Shown here one piece after another: positions 35,460-45,985 of a stretch of 64,000 nt of DNA; the stretch's first letter is position 1, and each line of letters begins with the position of its first letter. Made by a program: the position numbers and the translations under genes. Under the pieces are notes generated by a model. The model saw only the letters and a list, made by a program, of their open reading frames with translations. It had not been told where the DNA came from and made no database searches. The stretch comes from Rhodosorus marinus. Lineage: Eukaryota; Rhodophyta; Stylonematophyceae; Stylonematales; Stylonemataceae. The stretch covers positions 1,211,001-1,275,000 of the forward strand of contig JAMWBK010000008.1 in the NCBI GenBank assembly GCA_029953675.1, read 5' to 3'.

Positions 35460-38400
35460 CCGGTTATTTGTTAGCTGGGTTGGGCGCGATTGAGTTTGTT
35501 CGCGATCTTCGTGTGGGCAGCCATCTTTCTGCGGCTGTTCCTCGCCTTTCCCGGCGTTTCCGGGTCGTCCGCGAAGGGGTTTTTGGGTTGTTCTGGTCTG
35601 GGAAGGTGGTTCCGGTACGGGATTGGTCTCATCTTGGCGTTGCTGTTTTACTCGGCGATATTTCGGTCATCGGCGGTGCTTGTGGGGTACAACTGCGCCA
35701 CTCTTCCCCCAGCGTCCCTCTGAATTTCCGCTTCAGATGGTTTCGTCAACTGCCTCTCCGCAGGCAGTGGAGCTACGACTCGGGAGATTCGGCACACTCG
35801 CCCAGCTGCCAGGTTGCACCAAGGCTACTGCGGAAGCCTTTGTTGTCCGAATTGCTCGCGCTGTTGCTGCTGCTGCTGAAGCCAACCGCCTCGCGGAGCT
35901 GGCTTCCACCCTGACTGCTTTTGCCGATGCCCAGTGCCCCGGCGCCACGACGGCGGCCGCTGATGTCCCACTTGCGCGTGTCCCATCAGGGACAAGCGCG
36001 GTTGCGACAGGTGTCCATGAGACAGCTGTCCTCCCGAATCGATCTCTTCTGGCCGACTCTCTGTGTCTGGTCCCGTGCCCCCTGCCGCCGCTACCCGCCC
36101 GGTGCGGCCTTCCTACTCCCAAGTGCTCCGCCGTGGGTCCGTCGAGGTCCGCGCGGAGGCCCTGGTACGTACGTTACCTGCTGAGCCTGCCGTTGACTCT
36201 GTTCAACGGATCATATCTCCTCCCCGCTGGGTCTTGATGGCCAACGTGCGACCCCAGCGCTCCTCGCGCTCCGGGGCCCGCATTCCTGTTCGCGATTTCG
36301 TGACACGATGGCCTCGTGTCTCGGCGCGTCGCCCCGCGATTTTCTCTACGTTGATTTTTCGGGACCCCAGCTTGCTTCTTGGTGACAGATACGGCGCACC
36401 AAATCCTATCTACTTCGTTGAAAACGCCTCCTGCGCAGAGACCTGTTTTAGCGAATAAGGTTTTGACACGCGCCCGTGTTTCTTTAATGTTCGATTTTGA
36501 TCGTTTCGCCGCGGAATCCCTCGCCCCTTCGGATCTCCTTGGCGCTAGCGCAGCATTCATTCAGCGCAGAGGACATTCTGACCTTGCCGGTCTCGGCCCA
36601 TTTTGAACGGCTTTCAAGGGTTCAGAAAAACCTGCTAGATCGGCTCCCAAATAGGGGTTTCTTCCATGCTGCGGTCCAAGATTTCCTTGCCTCGGAGACT
36701 TCGCTTTTGGAGAATCATCCTGACTTTGCTCCCGCTGGGCGAATTTCTGTCGGTGCGGAGCCTTGTGACGACGTGGGGGAGCTACCTTCTATGGATGTAA
36801 ATGTCGATCCAGAGGTGGACCCGCTCGCCATTGAGCCGAGCACCCCTTCGCCCTTTGGCGTCCGGGGGAGGGTCTCCGGCTCCTTAGGGGCTATCTATGC
36901 ATCCCTCTCCTCTTTGCGTGCCCCTCCGCTCAAGCGCCCTTTCTTGGCGCCAGTTGCGGGGGGAAATTCTTCTGATTCCGTTGCGGATTCGCATCCCATA
37001 AACGCTTCCTCCGTGGTGAGGGAGCAGGATGTCTGAGTCTTTTAGGGAACATTGCGAGCTTCCTGCTTTCTTTCCGAGCCCAGGTGGCTTTGAGGACTGG
37101 CGTTCTCGCCTTTTCTCTTGGTTCGAAGGTTTTGTTGGGCGTTTTCCTTCTGCGTATATCCCTCTTTGCCCTCGTTCGCCCCCAGTCTCTCTCCCTCATC
37201 GTTGGTGAGGGTTTCTTTTCTTTTGGATTTCCTGCTTATGGAGGTGGCCGACCATCCTCAAGCAGCACTTGCTTGGAAGCTTTTGTTTGTTTTTCCTCGG
37301 CTAGCGCTCACGGTCTCCCAGGGGCGCGATGCATGTCCAATTAGACGCAAAGTTCAGTCTTTTCTGGCGGGGGACTTTGCTTTCTTAGAATCTTTATACC
37401 TCGCTAGTGTCTCTTCTTCCTCTTCGTTCGGGACTTCACCTTCTTCCCGTTCCCGTAGGCAGGTATGGGCAAAGGCAGCAGTGGCACAGGGGGATATTCG
37501 GCGTGGGGCGGCCATCCTCCAGCAAGGCGCTTCAGTCGAGCCGTATCGAACTGACCTGGCTGATCCAGTCGCCGCGTTGTTCCCCGCGCGCGACGTGAGT
37601 TGGAACTCTGAGTTCCAGCGTGTCTTAGATCCTTTTGTCGATTCCTCACGCGGTAGGGGTCGGTTGCTTGTCCGGCCGGATGAGGTTCTGGCTCTGCTTA
37701 GGTCCGCCCCGAAAGGTCGTGCACCTGGTCCCTCAGGACTCCGGGTCGAACTTTTTCACTGGTTGGGTGAAGAAGGGCTGGACGTCTTTGCGCGGGTACT
37801 GGAGGGTCTTTTCAATGGGGACGATTTTTGCGCAGAGGCCTGGGCACTATTGTCGCGCTCCCAACTGGTCCTCTTGCCCAAGCCTGGACATTCAGGCCAG
37901 ACACCTTCCCTTCGGCCAATCGGGATGTGCGAAGCATTGCGGAAGCTGGCGAGCCGCTTTCTATCGCGTCAGCTCACTAGGGAGGCCACGGGTTTTTTGG
38001 GTTGACCCGGGTCGGTGTCGGCTATTCAACTGGTGACGCGTATCCTGCAGCTACGGTCTCCTTGATGAGCCCTTGGGCACGCTTTCTGTGGATTTCGCCA
38101 ACGCGTTTAACAGTGTGTCTCGAGCACACGCGCTTGAGGTAGTTCGTCAGCTTTTCCCCTCTGGCTTCCCGTTCTTACGCCGCGTATATGGTGAAGCGCC
38201 GAACGGGTCCCGATTTGCCACCTTGGGTGCCGAGAGCCACACCTTTGCGGCTCATACGGGTGTGCAGCAGGGCGATCCCTTAGGGCCGTTCCTGCACGCC
38301 TGTGGATTGCAACTGGTGCTGTTGCGGCCGAAACATCAGTTCCCGCGGGTCCGTGCAGTCGCCTTCCATGACGATGTAACGCTTCTTGGCACTCCCGACG

Positions 38401-38745
38401 ATCTGGTGCCGGCCTACGATTTTCTCGGCGAGGTGGCTTCCTTGGTGGGGCAGCGCATTAACCATGCCAAGTGCGATTTCTGGGGGGGTCTCACTGCACC
38501 TTGGACGCGGTTCCATCCAGGTTCAGAGATATTTGGCGAGCTGAGGGCTTCCTTCTGTTCGGTGTCCCCATAGGCACCCCGATATTTGTTGAACGCAGCC
38601 TCTCCGCGCTCCTGAGTCATCACGATGAGCTCCTGACTGAGCTGTGCAGTCTCCCAGAAGGGTACCTCCAGACCGCTCTGCTCATCTTCCGGTTCAGCGC
38701 GTGCCAGAGGCTGACCTATTTTTTGCGGCAGCTACCCTAGGTACC
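35460..38745 (+). mobile_element. A-family non-LTR retrotransposon, copy A1 (ORF1 and RT, 3' end lost)
   Basis: ORF1 remains (35480-37035) are Ala/Pro-rich and include SSRSGARIPVRDF and FGVRGRVSGSL, shared with copy A2. ORF2 starts near 37029 (MSESFREHCELPAFF in pieces) and runs through VADHPQAALAWKLLF, AKAAVAQGDIRRGAAILQQG and APGPSGLRVELFHWL, reaching the RT domain. RT motif A is LSVDFANAFNSVSR, motif B is HTGVQQGDPLGPFLHA, and motif C is AFHDDVTLLG. The frame is broken several times (e.g. at 38005). The element stops at about 38745 (FLRQLP) where B-type sequence begins, so thumb, finger and nuclease are missing. Confidence 0.82.
38073..38573 (+). pseudogene. Reverse transcriptase core of element A1
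   Basis: A 166-residue open frame with motifs A (DFANAFNSVSR), B (GVQQGDPLGP) and C (FHDDVTLL), plus the following GQRINHAKCDFWG (motif D/E region). It lacks the palm start, which is in another frame upstream (37118-38005: LRPIGMCEALRKLASRF, with the loop GRAPGPSGLRVE). Catalytic Asp residues are all present, but the ORF is disconnected. Confidence 0.8.
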
Positions 38746-39562
38746 TGGCTGCCAGACTTGCCAACGAAACACAGACGCGGCCTGAGTAGCGGGGAACTGA
38801 ACCTGAGCCTGCGACAACTGATGGGATTGACGCTCCCGGGTGTACGAACACTACGTCTACGATCTGTTCACAGTAACATGACGCTGCAGGCATTCAATGC
38901 CTCCACAACTGCACCAGCTCTACAGGGAGCTGGACACTTCGGCACAACATGGTCAGGGACGCACTGGCGACACAACTGGGACAATGGCGACTAGAAGTGA
39001 CAGTAGAACCGACTGGACACTACTAATGCAGTCGACTCCGCCCTGACATCCTAGCTCGACACCCACGGACAGGCAAGCTCCCCGTCATCGATGTGAAGGT
39101 GACCTCGCCGTTGCAAAGAACACACATACACAAAGCGTCTTGGGAGACCGGGTATGCGGCGCACAAAGTGGAAAAGCTTAAAGAGTCCAAATACCGTGAC
39201 AGTATCGGAGAACACAATGACAACATCTTCGTGCCCTTCTGTCTGGAAACCTTTGGGCAGATGGGAAAATAAGCGGGTGAATTCCTCAAGGAAGTGACTG
39301 TACACCTGGATAAGAGGGAAACGCAAGCAAGTGAGGCTCGGGCGATTTTGAACCGCACTCTGAGGAAAGGAAACGCCTTGCTCGCCACCCAGGCTCGTCG
39401 TGTCGACGAAGCAGACTACGAAATCGTCCCTTTCTCATACTGTAGCCACACAACCCATTAGGGGTTTCTTTGCTGACCAATAGAATCCTTATTCCTTCTT
39501 AATGAGCTCCAATAGGGAGGAGCTCTTCAGTAAAGTGTACACGGTTACGTTAGTCTGGGGTT
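38746..39562 (+). mobile_element. B-family fragment: Cys/His finger, PD-(D/E)XK-like nuclease and 3' tail
   Basis: Reading across frames on the + strand: LSLRQLMGLTLPGV, a degraded finger ending in RHNMVRD-like sequence, then PPDILARHPRTGKLPVIDVK with the spaced D and DVK of a restriction-like nuclease. Next come TSPLQRTHIHKASWETGYAA and FVPFCLETFGQMGK. The tail ends CAGTAAAGTGTACACGGTTA followed by GTTAGTCTGGGGTT at 39549-39562, four bases before a tRNA gene. Confidence 0.72.
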
Positions 39563-39566
39563 GAAT

Positions 39567-39638
39567 TCCTTCGTAGTCTAGTGGCTAGGATAGCGGTCTC
39601 TCACACCGTTGGCCCGGGTTCGATTCCCGGCGGGGGAA
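39567..39638 (+). tRNA. tRNA-Glu (anticodon CTC)
   Basis: 72 nt. The acceptor stem TCCTTCG pairs with CGGGGGA (G-U wobbles), followed by discriminator A. The A box is TAGTCTAGTGGCTAGGA. The anticodon arm GCGGT-CTCTCAC-ACCGT gives CTC. The B box is GGTTCGATTCC within a CCCGG/CCGGG T-stem. No intron; no encoded CCA. It looks intact and is flanked on both sides by B-family retrotransposon pieces. Confidence 0.9.
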
Positions 39639-39639
39639 T

Positions 39640-40590
39640 AAGTTTTAAGACCCTCTCGAGAGAGGCACACCACACTGCTTTCACCCGGCTGGTCACTTAT
39701 CCCCTAGTCGACCCCGAACACAGAGCTCGAATCCGCTCCGCAGCAGGAGCCGGTTCAGGCATCTGGCTCAGGGATTTGCCTCAATTTGACCCCCCTGAAA
39801 ATTGAGTGGTAAGGGCATGCACCTGAACATACGAGAGTTGTCTGGGCTCCCGATTCCGGGATCGCCGAGCACGGAAAAGTGTACTACGTGCAATAGTACG
39901 CGCCGTACAAACAGCGTACAAAGATTCCTCATTGTCAGACTTCGACTGGGCTGTGGCAATGGCGACATGATAAGATCTGCACTGAGCTGGCGCGCTGGCT
40001 TAACAGATGGCACTTCAGAGACGTTCAGCAAGAACCTACAGATTACTTCACAAACTCGAATCTGAGACCGGATCTGGTGACTGTCCACCCTCGAACATGG
40101 CAAAGATTTGCGATCGATGTGCAGTGGTGTCACCCCTACAGGCAAGATACCTACCCAAGAGCAAAGACAATAATGGATACTCAGCGAAACAGGCGGAGCG
40201 CTGGAAACTTGCGCACTAGAAGAAGGCTATGGCGACAGAGCATCCAGATGACAAACTGATTCCGATTGCTATTGAAACCTTCGGGAGGACTGGTCAGATT
40301 ACACAGGATTTCCTACGGGAGGCTGCGGCCACATGCTCACCAAGCAGTACGAGTTGAGCAATGTGAGGGCTCAACTACACAGGACATTTTGGTCAGGGAA
40401 AGCAGAGCTTGCTTTAGGGGCTTTGCGTGTGGATCAGTCGGACCAACCACTGATTTTTCTTTTTATCGTAGCTAGCGACCCCGGGTTGCTGGGGATAAAC
40501 CCAACAATCTTCCCTAGATAGTGATAGAACTAGTCTTGCGCTGCATTAGGCAGTTGCCCAGTAAAGTCTACAGTTACACATGTATTACGA
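39640..40590 (+). mobile_element. B-family 3' fragment starting right after tRNA-Glu
   Basis: Encodes, in broken frames, REAHHTAFTRLV, RSAAGAGSGIWLRDLPQF, LSGLPIPGSPSTEKCTTC with finger Cys residues, NLRPDLVTVHPRTWQRF (nuclease Asp), a GYSAKQAERWKLAH helix and IPIAIETFGRTGQ. The 3' UTR includes a GACCCCGGGTTGCTGGGG hairpin, CTTCCCTAGATAGT and GGCAGTTGCCCAGTAAAGTC, matching the tail at 61.5 kb. Stops and frameshifts make it non-functional. Confidence 0.75.
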
Positions 40591-41395
40591 CATTCAGGTC
40601 CGATATTTGCACACCCAATCGGACAACTTTTTATCGGATTGAAATGGCAACCATAGCTTAGCCAATGCCATGTGTGGGCTGTGAGGTTCTTGCTTAGGAC
40701 AACAGTCTCATCTCTAAACAAGTCTCTATTTGGATGCTTTCATGTAGCAATCGGGGTCCTTTGAACACACTCATATCTTCTTGTGCATATGGAAGTCACT
40801 TTACTGGCTCCTGCGGGTGAAGAATATATTCCACAGCTTTCTTGATCTACGTACGAAACGTACTGCATTGTTTCGGAGTGTTTGCATACGTAGAACGTAA
40901 AGTTTTACGCTAGTCGTAAACGCTAGTCTGCAGTAGGCAGCTGCCAAGTGAAGTTTACGGTCGCGGGACGCATTCGCAAAATCCATTGTTCTCGCTATTG
41001 GCGATTGCAACCTAAGGCAGAGGGATATAGGAAGAAAAAGGGCCGAGTCCGTCATAGTCGAAGGGTTGAAGAAAAGTGAGTCCACAACGAGAGCAAAATA
41101 GTGAGCAGGAGTGTCATAAGGTCGGAGGGGAAAGTTCATCACGTACCTCAGATGCGCTTGAGCAAGGAAATTCGCTATGGAGGCCACACAGGTTAGTCTG
41201 TTCGTCAATGCACGAGGTACTCGAATTGCAGCAACCGCATATTATATCGTCCACATCTCTTGACAGAAAGCCCGAAAATCCACTCTAGACGAGGTTAGTA
41301 GACGCACAGATGCCCGCGAGGTCCAAGTAGAAACGGATGCACACTTCTGTCAGACTTGTTCTGCAAACGCAGCTTGAGCATTTCCTTGGACTTAC
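40591..41395. other. Spacer between B fragment and cysteine-rich gene
   Basis: No gene seen. It contains a GGTCCGATA ... TCGGACAA pair near 40597-40625, and further B-tail-like words (GTAGGCAGCTGCCAAGTGAA near 40930). The right end is the 3' flank of the minus-strand Cys-rich gene. Confidence 0.4.
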
Positions 41396-42896
41396 GCTGT
41401 TGTTGCAGGTTCCTCCAATGGGGAAGCACCTAAAGTCCACGACAAAGCAGAACCCCAACGGGCACTGGATCTCGCAAGAGCATGTTCCGTCATCAGCTCT
41501 GACGGGACTCTACCATGGAGAACGCATTTATAAGAGGTACAGCCAGGACGAAGTAAGCCAGCAGCAAATGGTTTACAATCTTCGTTCGCAGCATTTCCCA
41601 TCAGAGGTTTAACGGAACTCACCTCTTCGGCAATAGAACAATTGAAGTCTGCAGTGTTAATACAGTCGGTAGAGCCCTCCGAAACGCATGTATCCGTAGC
41701 CGTGCATGCGCAAGCACAGAAACCATTTTCGTCTCTGAAAGTCTCAGCCGCGCGTTGCAATTGAAATTCGAATAATTGACGCACTGGTTATTTGTCTCCA
41801 AAACGCATGTACCCTCAGCCTTGCACGCGCAGGCGCATTCCCCGTCTTGATCAATCAGCACCTGGCGTTGTTAGAACCGGGGACGGTCTCGTCTCAGTTT
41901 GTTTGCATTGTCCCAGGGAAGGAGTGGGTGATTCAGAAGGTGGACTAGTACTTACCGAAAAGCGCGGGCAAAGAGGTTCATCAAGTCCACGGCACGTGAA
42001 GCCATCCCAGCACGAATCCCCTCCACAACATGCGCAGAATTCATCACCTTCTGGAAGGTATGGTACCTATCACGTCAGAGAGGTTGGTGCAACTTGTCAG
42101 CCGTTTGCAACACGTTCACTATCCCCCAGATTGTAAAGCATGGAATAACCCCAAGCGCGTTTTCTGAAGCAAACCAGTCCTGATGGACTCAAGGCCTTCG
42201 TGATTCGTTAAAGGTTTAGCGCATTATGGAACGACATACCCTTGGAGCGGGGCAGAGAAAGTCGCCAATCGCCGAACAAACACCCCCTAACCCTCGGCAC
42301 TGATCCGCTGCGCAAGCCTCACACTGAATCTCAACGGTACAGGAGGTCGTGTTGTCTGCCTCTCGTGTCGTACATAGGTCGTCCGTATCTTCGTTGGCAC
42401 CAAGAAAAGCACGGATTTCCTCACCATCGGGGATTGAACTGACTATGGCGTAAGCGACTGCATTGACAGTTCCTCCGCAGCACTCAGACATTCCGGCTAA
42501 TTCGTCCGGACAGATGAGAATCCTGGCTACTGTAACCGGGTCTACTATCCCATTTCCTGACTTCCAACTATCGATGTCCTGGTAGGACGTAAATCTATCC
42601 TGCTTCTCAGGAGGCTCACCAAAGTGCCCCCCTCCTCGCAGCTTATTGAGTTGATATCCTTCATCAGCTCTGAACTTGAGTCTCATACAGCTCGGGGGGA
42701 ACTCGGCCACAATTTTGTCGTTTAACCTCGTGTCCGCACACACTTCACCATATCGGACACCATTCCTGTCACGGAGTGGTCTACAAAACTGTGAATATTC
42801 AAACGCTCCGCTGCGTGGATCACTGGAGCAGCCCTGACATTGAACGACAGCAAGGACCGCGGCCAGTACGAGTGCTACAAGTGGGCTAGACCCCAT
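41396..42896 (-). CDS. Secreted modular cysteine-rich protein, multi-exon
   Basis: The first exon (42240-42896) starts with a signal peptide (MGSSPLVALVLAAVLAVVQC). A ~200-residue domain follows, with CADTRLNDKIVAEFPPSC, MSECCGGTVNAVAYAIVSS and a Cys-rich end (CTVEIQCEACAADQC). Downstream exons are about 41956-42050 (EFCACCGGDSCWDGFTC), 41623-41861 and 41396-41498 (DDGTCSCEIQCPLGFCF). The middle piece holds two homologous modules, GECACACKAEGTCVLE...FNC and GFCACACTATDTCVSE...FNC, in frames differing by one base. GT-AG sites fit most borders, but the 42240/42050 join and that frame change are unresolved. I recognise no family. An extracellular matrix or wall protein is inferred from the leader and Cys density. 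Confidence 0.65.
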
Positions 42897-43493
42897 ATCT
42901 CCTCAACCCCTCTCTGCGTGTCCAGCTTCTTTCTCCTACGAACCCCCAAAACTACCAAGACTCCTCTCTCGACTTCACTGAGCATCAACAGAGGCGTACT
43001 TCGTCTCTTGAGTAGAGCTGTGCAATTATGTACGAGCAAGGGTGGATTTGCCGGTGGGCACGAGGGCTGTTCGAAATTTGCCCACTTTCTATGTCCCAAG
43101 GTCCATTTCCCGCCTTTGTGCATTTCTTCACTGTTTGGGCCTTCGCGTTGCTTCGCTTCAACCAGTGCGGGGCTAGAGATTCCGCAACACAAATCCCAGA
43201 TTATGCAGAGTCCAAGGACAGGGGATCCGATTCTTTCTAAAGCTTAAAAAAATCAGCAAAGCTTAATGTGCCAGGGAAAATATTGTCAGGACATATAGTA
43301 CGTGCGTGAACGATCCCGTGATTTGAAGGTTGCGAATCCTTCAGTAAACAAAAGTTCCAATTCCTCATGGCGAGGTGGGATCTGATTTATTTCAGTAGTG
43401 ATCTCGTCCCAAGGAAGACGCGGATGTGCGAAAGGGTTTGCAGTAAATTCTTCATGCATCAGAGTGTGATATATATATATATATATAAAATCA
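42897..43493. other. 5' flank of the cysteine-rich gene; AT microsatellite
   Basis: No supported gene. An (AT)n run of about 19 bp lies at 43469-43487, immediately before an A-family fragment. Confidence 0.4.
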
Positions 43494-44200
43494 TTTTTAT
43501 GACCGAACAGCCCGCTCTTCCGTGGCCCTCCGAAAGGGGCTCGCCATGCCCTCTATGCCTTCAGCACGAAGCTCCCGCGGATTTTTGGAGCTCACTTGCT
43601 CGCTAGCTGCCCGACTGTGAAAGCAGTTCGCACCCGCCGACATACACGGATCCTGAACCTGCTGTATCGCGAGCTGCGCCCCATCGTACGGCAATTTGGT
43701 CTTGAAATCGAACGTGAGAAGCATCTGCCTGTTGCTGACTACCAAAATGACGAGTGCCGAGTTGCCGACCTCGTGGTTACCTGTGACGATAGCCGCCGAA
43801 CTACGTACGTTGATCTTGCCGTTCCTAATCCTCAGGCCAGCCGTTATCTGCCTGCTGCGGGAGAGCGCCGTGGATTCGCGCTGCCACTATGAGACGTAGC
43901 AAGGAAGTGAAAGATACGAGGGCTTTGTCTTCTCCGGGAATTCGAGCTTGGGCCTTAGCTCATCGCCTGGTCCATTTGATAATTGATTGTTTCGGATTTA
44001 TGGATTCCGTGGGTTCTTATTGGCTTCGGGAGTCCGAGAACGCCCTGACCGCCTTTCCTGGTTGCTTACCCGACTAAGCGTTCTTCTGTGGAGTATGAAC
44101 GCTGCTTTGATGTTGGAGGCGCGCGATTTTCGCCAATCGCTTTTTTTCCACCTCGGGGTTTTCTGCAGTCCCCGATTAAACACATTCATTCTGCTGGGGC
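43494..44200 (+). mobile_element. A-family 3' fragment: finger, nuclease domain and tail
   Basis: 43540-43610 encodes a Cys/His finger remnant (SPCPLCLQHEAP, then GAHLLASCPTV in the next frame). The open frame 43596-43892 encodes TRRHTRILNLLYRELRPIV, GLEIEREKHLP, ECRVADLVVTCDDSRRTTYV and DLAVPNPQASRYL. This fits a PD-(D/E)XK-like pattern (RxADLV ... DLAV) of retrotransposon restriction-like nucleases. It then continues with LVHLIIDCFGFMDSVGSYWL, the LLTRLSVLL helix and the A tail with the ACCTCGGGG hairpin and CATTCATTC. This is the best view of the A-type nuclease in the window. Confidence 0.75.
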
Positions 44201-45600
44201 CTGCTAGAGGATCTGTTTTTTTTCCTACGACAACGCTGGATTCCATACTGACGCGCTTCCTTTCCCCTACTATAGATTTTGGGAATGTATAGCCGGATAT
44301 CAGGGGATAGCTTGAGTCACGGTTGAAAAAAAGGGGGAATCGCAATACCATAGATCCAGATCACTCGTCCCCAGTAGCTTACTCCACGGGCGTCAGCCCC
44401 ATCAATCTCGCCCCCCCCCAAAAACCAGTTGAAAACTCAAAGAACAAACAACTGCACGTCGTGCTCTGTGTAGTCACTGTCGGGCAAACCATACGAAAAA
44501 TAGGTTTGGTATCTAAAAAATGATTTGCTGGGAAATTGTACTGAAATTTTTCTTCCGCAAAATGTAGCAGGCTGAAGCAGAGTCCTTACGTATCAGTTTC
44601 AGTTTCAAAGAGAGCAGTGAGTTGAGTGCAGCCAGCGGCAGTTTGGATCCGAAACTTTGCAAAGCTTAAAAGCATAATTAATTCTTCTAAACTGAGGTTT
44701 CCTGAAGACGATTGGATAACAGAATATTTCGGAAAAAAGGAGATTAGAACCGGTGTCCAAATAATTTTAATGATACAAACGTTGCTTTTGTTTAATGATA
44801 TTAAGGTTGAGAATCGTTGTGGACTACTTTGCTGTTGGAACATGCACATATTATCATCATCTCTCGATCTGAAGTACGTGCATTGTCAGCAACACGCAAT
44901 GTAATACACAACGATTCTCAACTTTAATATCATTAAACAAAAATCGTATACAACCACCGATATTAGCTCACTATTCACGAAAAGGGTAGTATGATTGAAT
45001 GATTTATATTCTCGACAAGAGAGTTGTGGTGTGTAGTCTCTGTGGGGCAAACCACACGAAAAATAGGTTTGCTGATCTAAAAAATGATTTGAGGGGAAAT
45101 TATTCTGAAAGTTTTCTTCCGCAAAATGTAGCAGGCTGAAACAGAGTCCTTATGGTACAGTTTCTGTATAAACGAGCCCGCTGAGTTGAGGGACAGTGGC
45201 AGTTTGGATCCGACATGGTCCAAAGTTCAAAATCAGAAAAGCATAATTAATTAAACCAATTTATTCTTCTTTGCTGAGGTTTCCTGAAGACGATTGGATA
45301 ACAAAATATTTCGGAGAAAACGGGGATTAGGACTGCTGCCCAAATAATTTTAATGATACAAACGTTGTTTTTGTTTATTGACATTCAATGTTGAGAATCG
45401 TTGTGGATTGCTTCGTTGTTGGACATGCACATATTTCCATCCTCCTAAGGGCATACAAACTACCGAAATTAGATCACTATTCAAGAAAAAGGCGATATGA
45501 TTGAATGATTTAGATTCTCGAGAAAAGAGTTTGTTGGATCAATGTGTCCAACGAAAAGTAAGGATGGGACTTTTTTAAGCCAGGGGGGGATTTCTATCCT
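44201..45600. repeat. AT-rich non-coding tandem duplication (~570-bp units)
   Basis: The sequence from about 44466 (TAGTCACTGTCGGGCAAACC) recurs from about 45033 (TAGTCTCTGTGGGGCAAACC). The shared order is ACGAAAAATAGGTTTG, AAAAAATGATTTG, TTCTTCCGCAAAATGTAGCA, GGTTTCCTGAAGACGATTGG and GATTGAATGATTTA. Units differ by substitutions and small indels. No coding potential is seen. Confidence 0.75.
44787..44941. repeat. 34-bp inverted repeat with 87-bp loop
   Basis: The left arm 44787-44820 (TTTGTTTAATGATATTAAGG and on) is the reverse complement, with one mismatch, of 44908-44941 (ACAACGATTCTCAACTTTAA and on). It occurs in the first unit of the tandem duplication only; the second unit keeps a single arm. 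Confidence 0.8.
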
Positions 45601-45606
45601 CCCGAT

Positions 45607-45985
45607 GTGTACCACTGCACCAGCTCTACAGGGAGCTGAAACCTGCGCCACAACATGGCCCGGGACGGGTTACGTTAGTCTGGGGTTGCCTTAGTCTGGG
45701 GTTACGTTAGTCTGGGGTCGCGAGTGTCCACTGATGGCACAGGCCAGGATACCGAGACGACTCCGGCAGCCGTAGAGGCTCCACAGGGCAACACTGCACC
45801 CCAGGCCGACCACACTGCCACCCATCACGCGATGGACACACAGGACAGGCAGGAAACACCTACGCAATAATGTCCAGCCGACAAAGGGGAATCAAGCGAA
45901 GACGCGACGAGCCTCTATTCCCCTCGGATCGTCAAGCCTGGGTTAAACGGTGGACAGACTTCGTTGACCAAGTTACGACGGGAGG
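45607..45985 (+). mobile_element. B-family pieces with tandem GTTAGTCTGGGGTT tails
   Basis: 45607-45667 (CACCAGCTCTACAGGGAGCT) matches the finger region at 38.91 kb. It is followed by three TTAGTCTGGGG units at 45669-45717. Then 45720-45985 encodes the end of B ORF1 and the start of ORF2 (QRGIKRRRDEP, RQAWVKRWTDFVDQV), homologous to 47.24-47.42 kb. Confidence 0.65.

Noticed and set aside
35733-36122. Minus-strand Ala/Arg-rich frame opposite A1 ORF1
   Set aside because: Shadow of GC-rich retrotransposon ORF1; no independent support.
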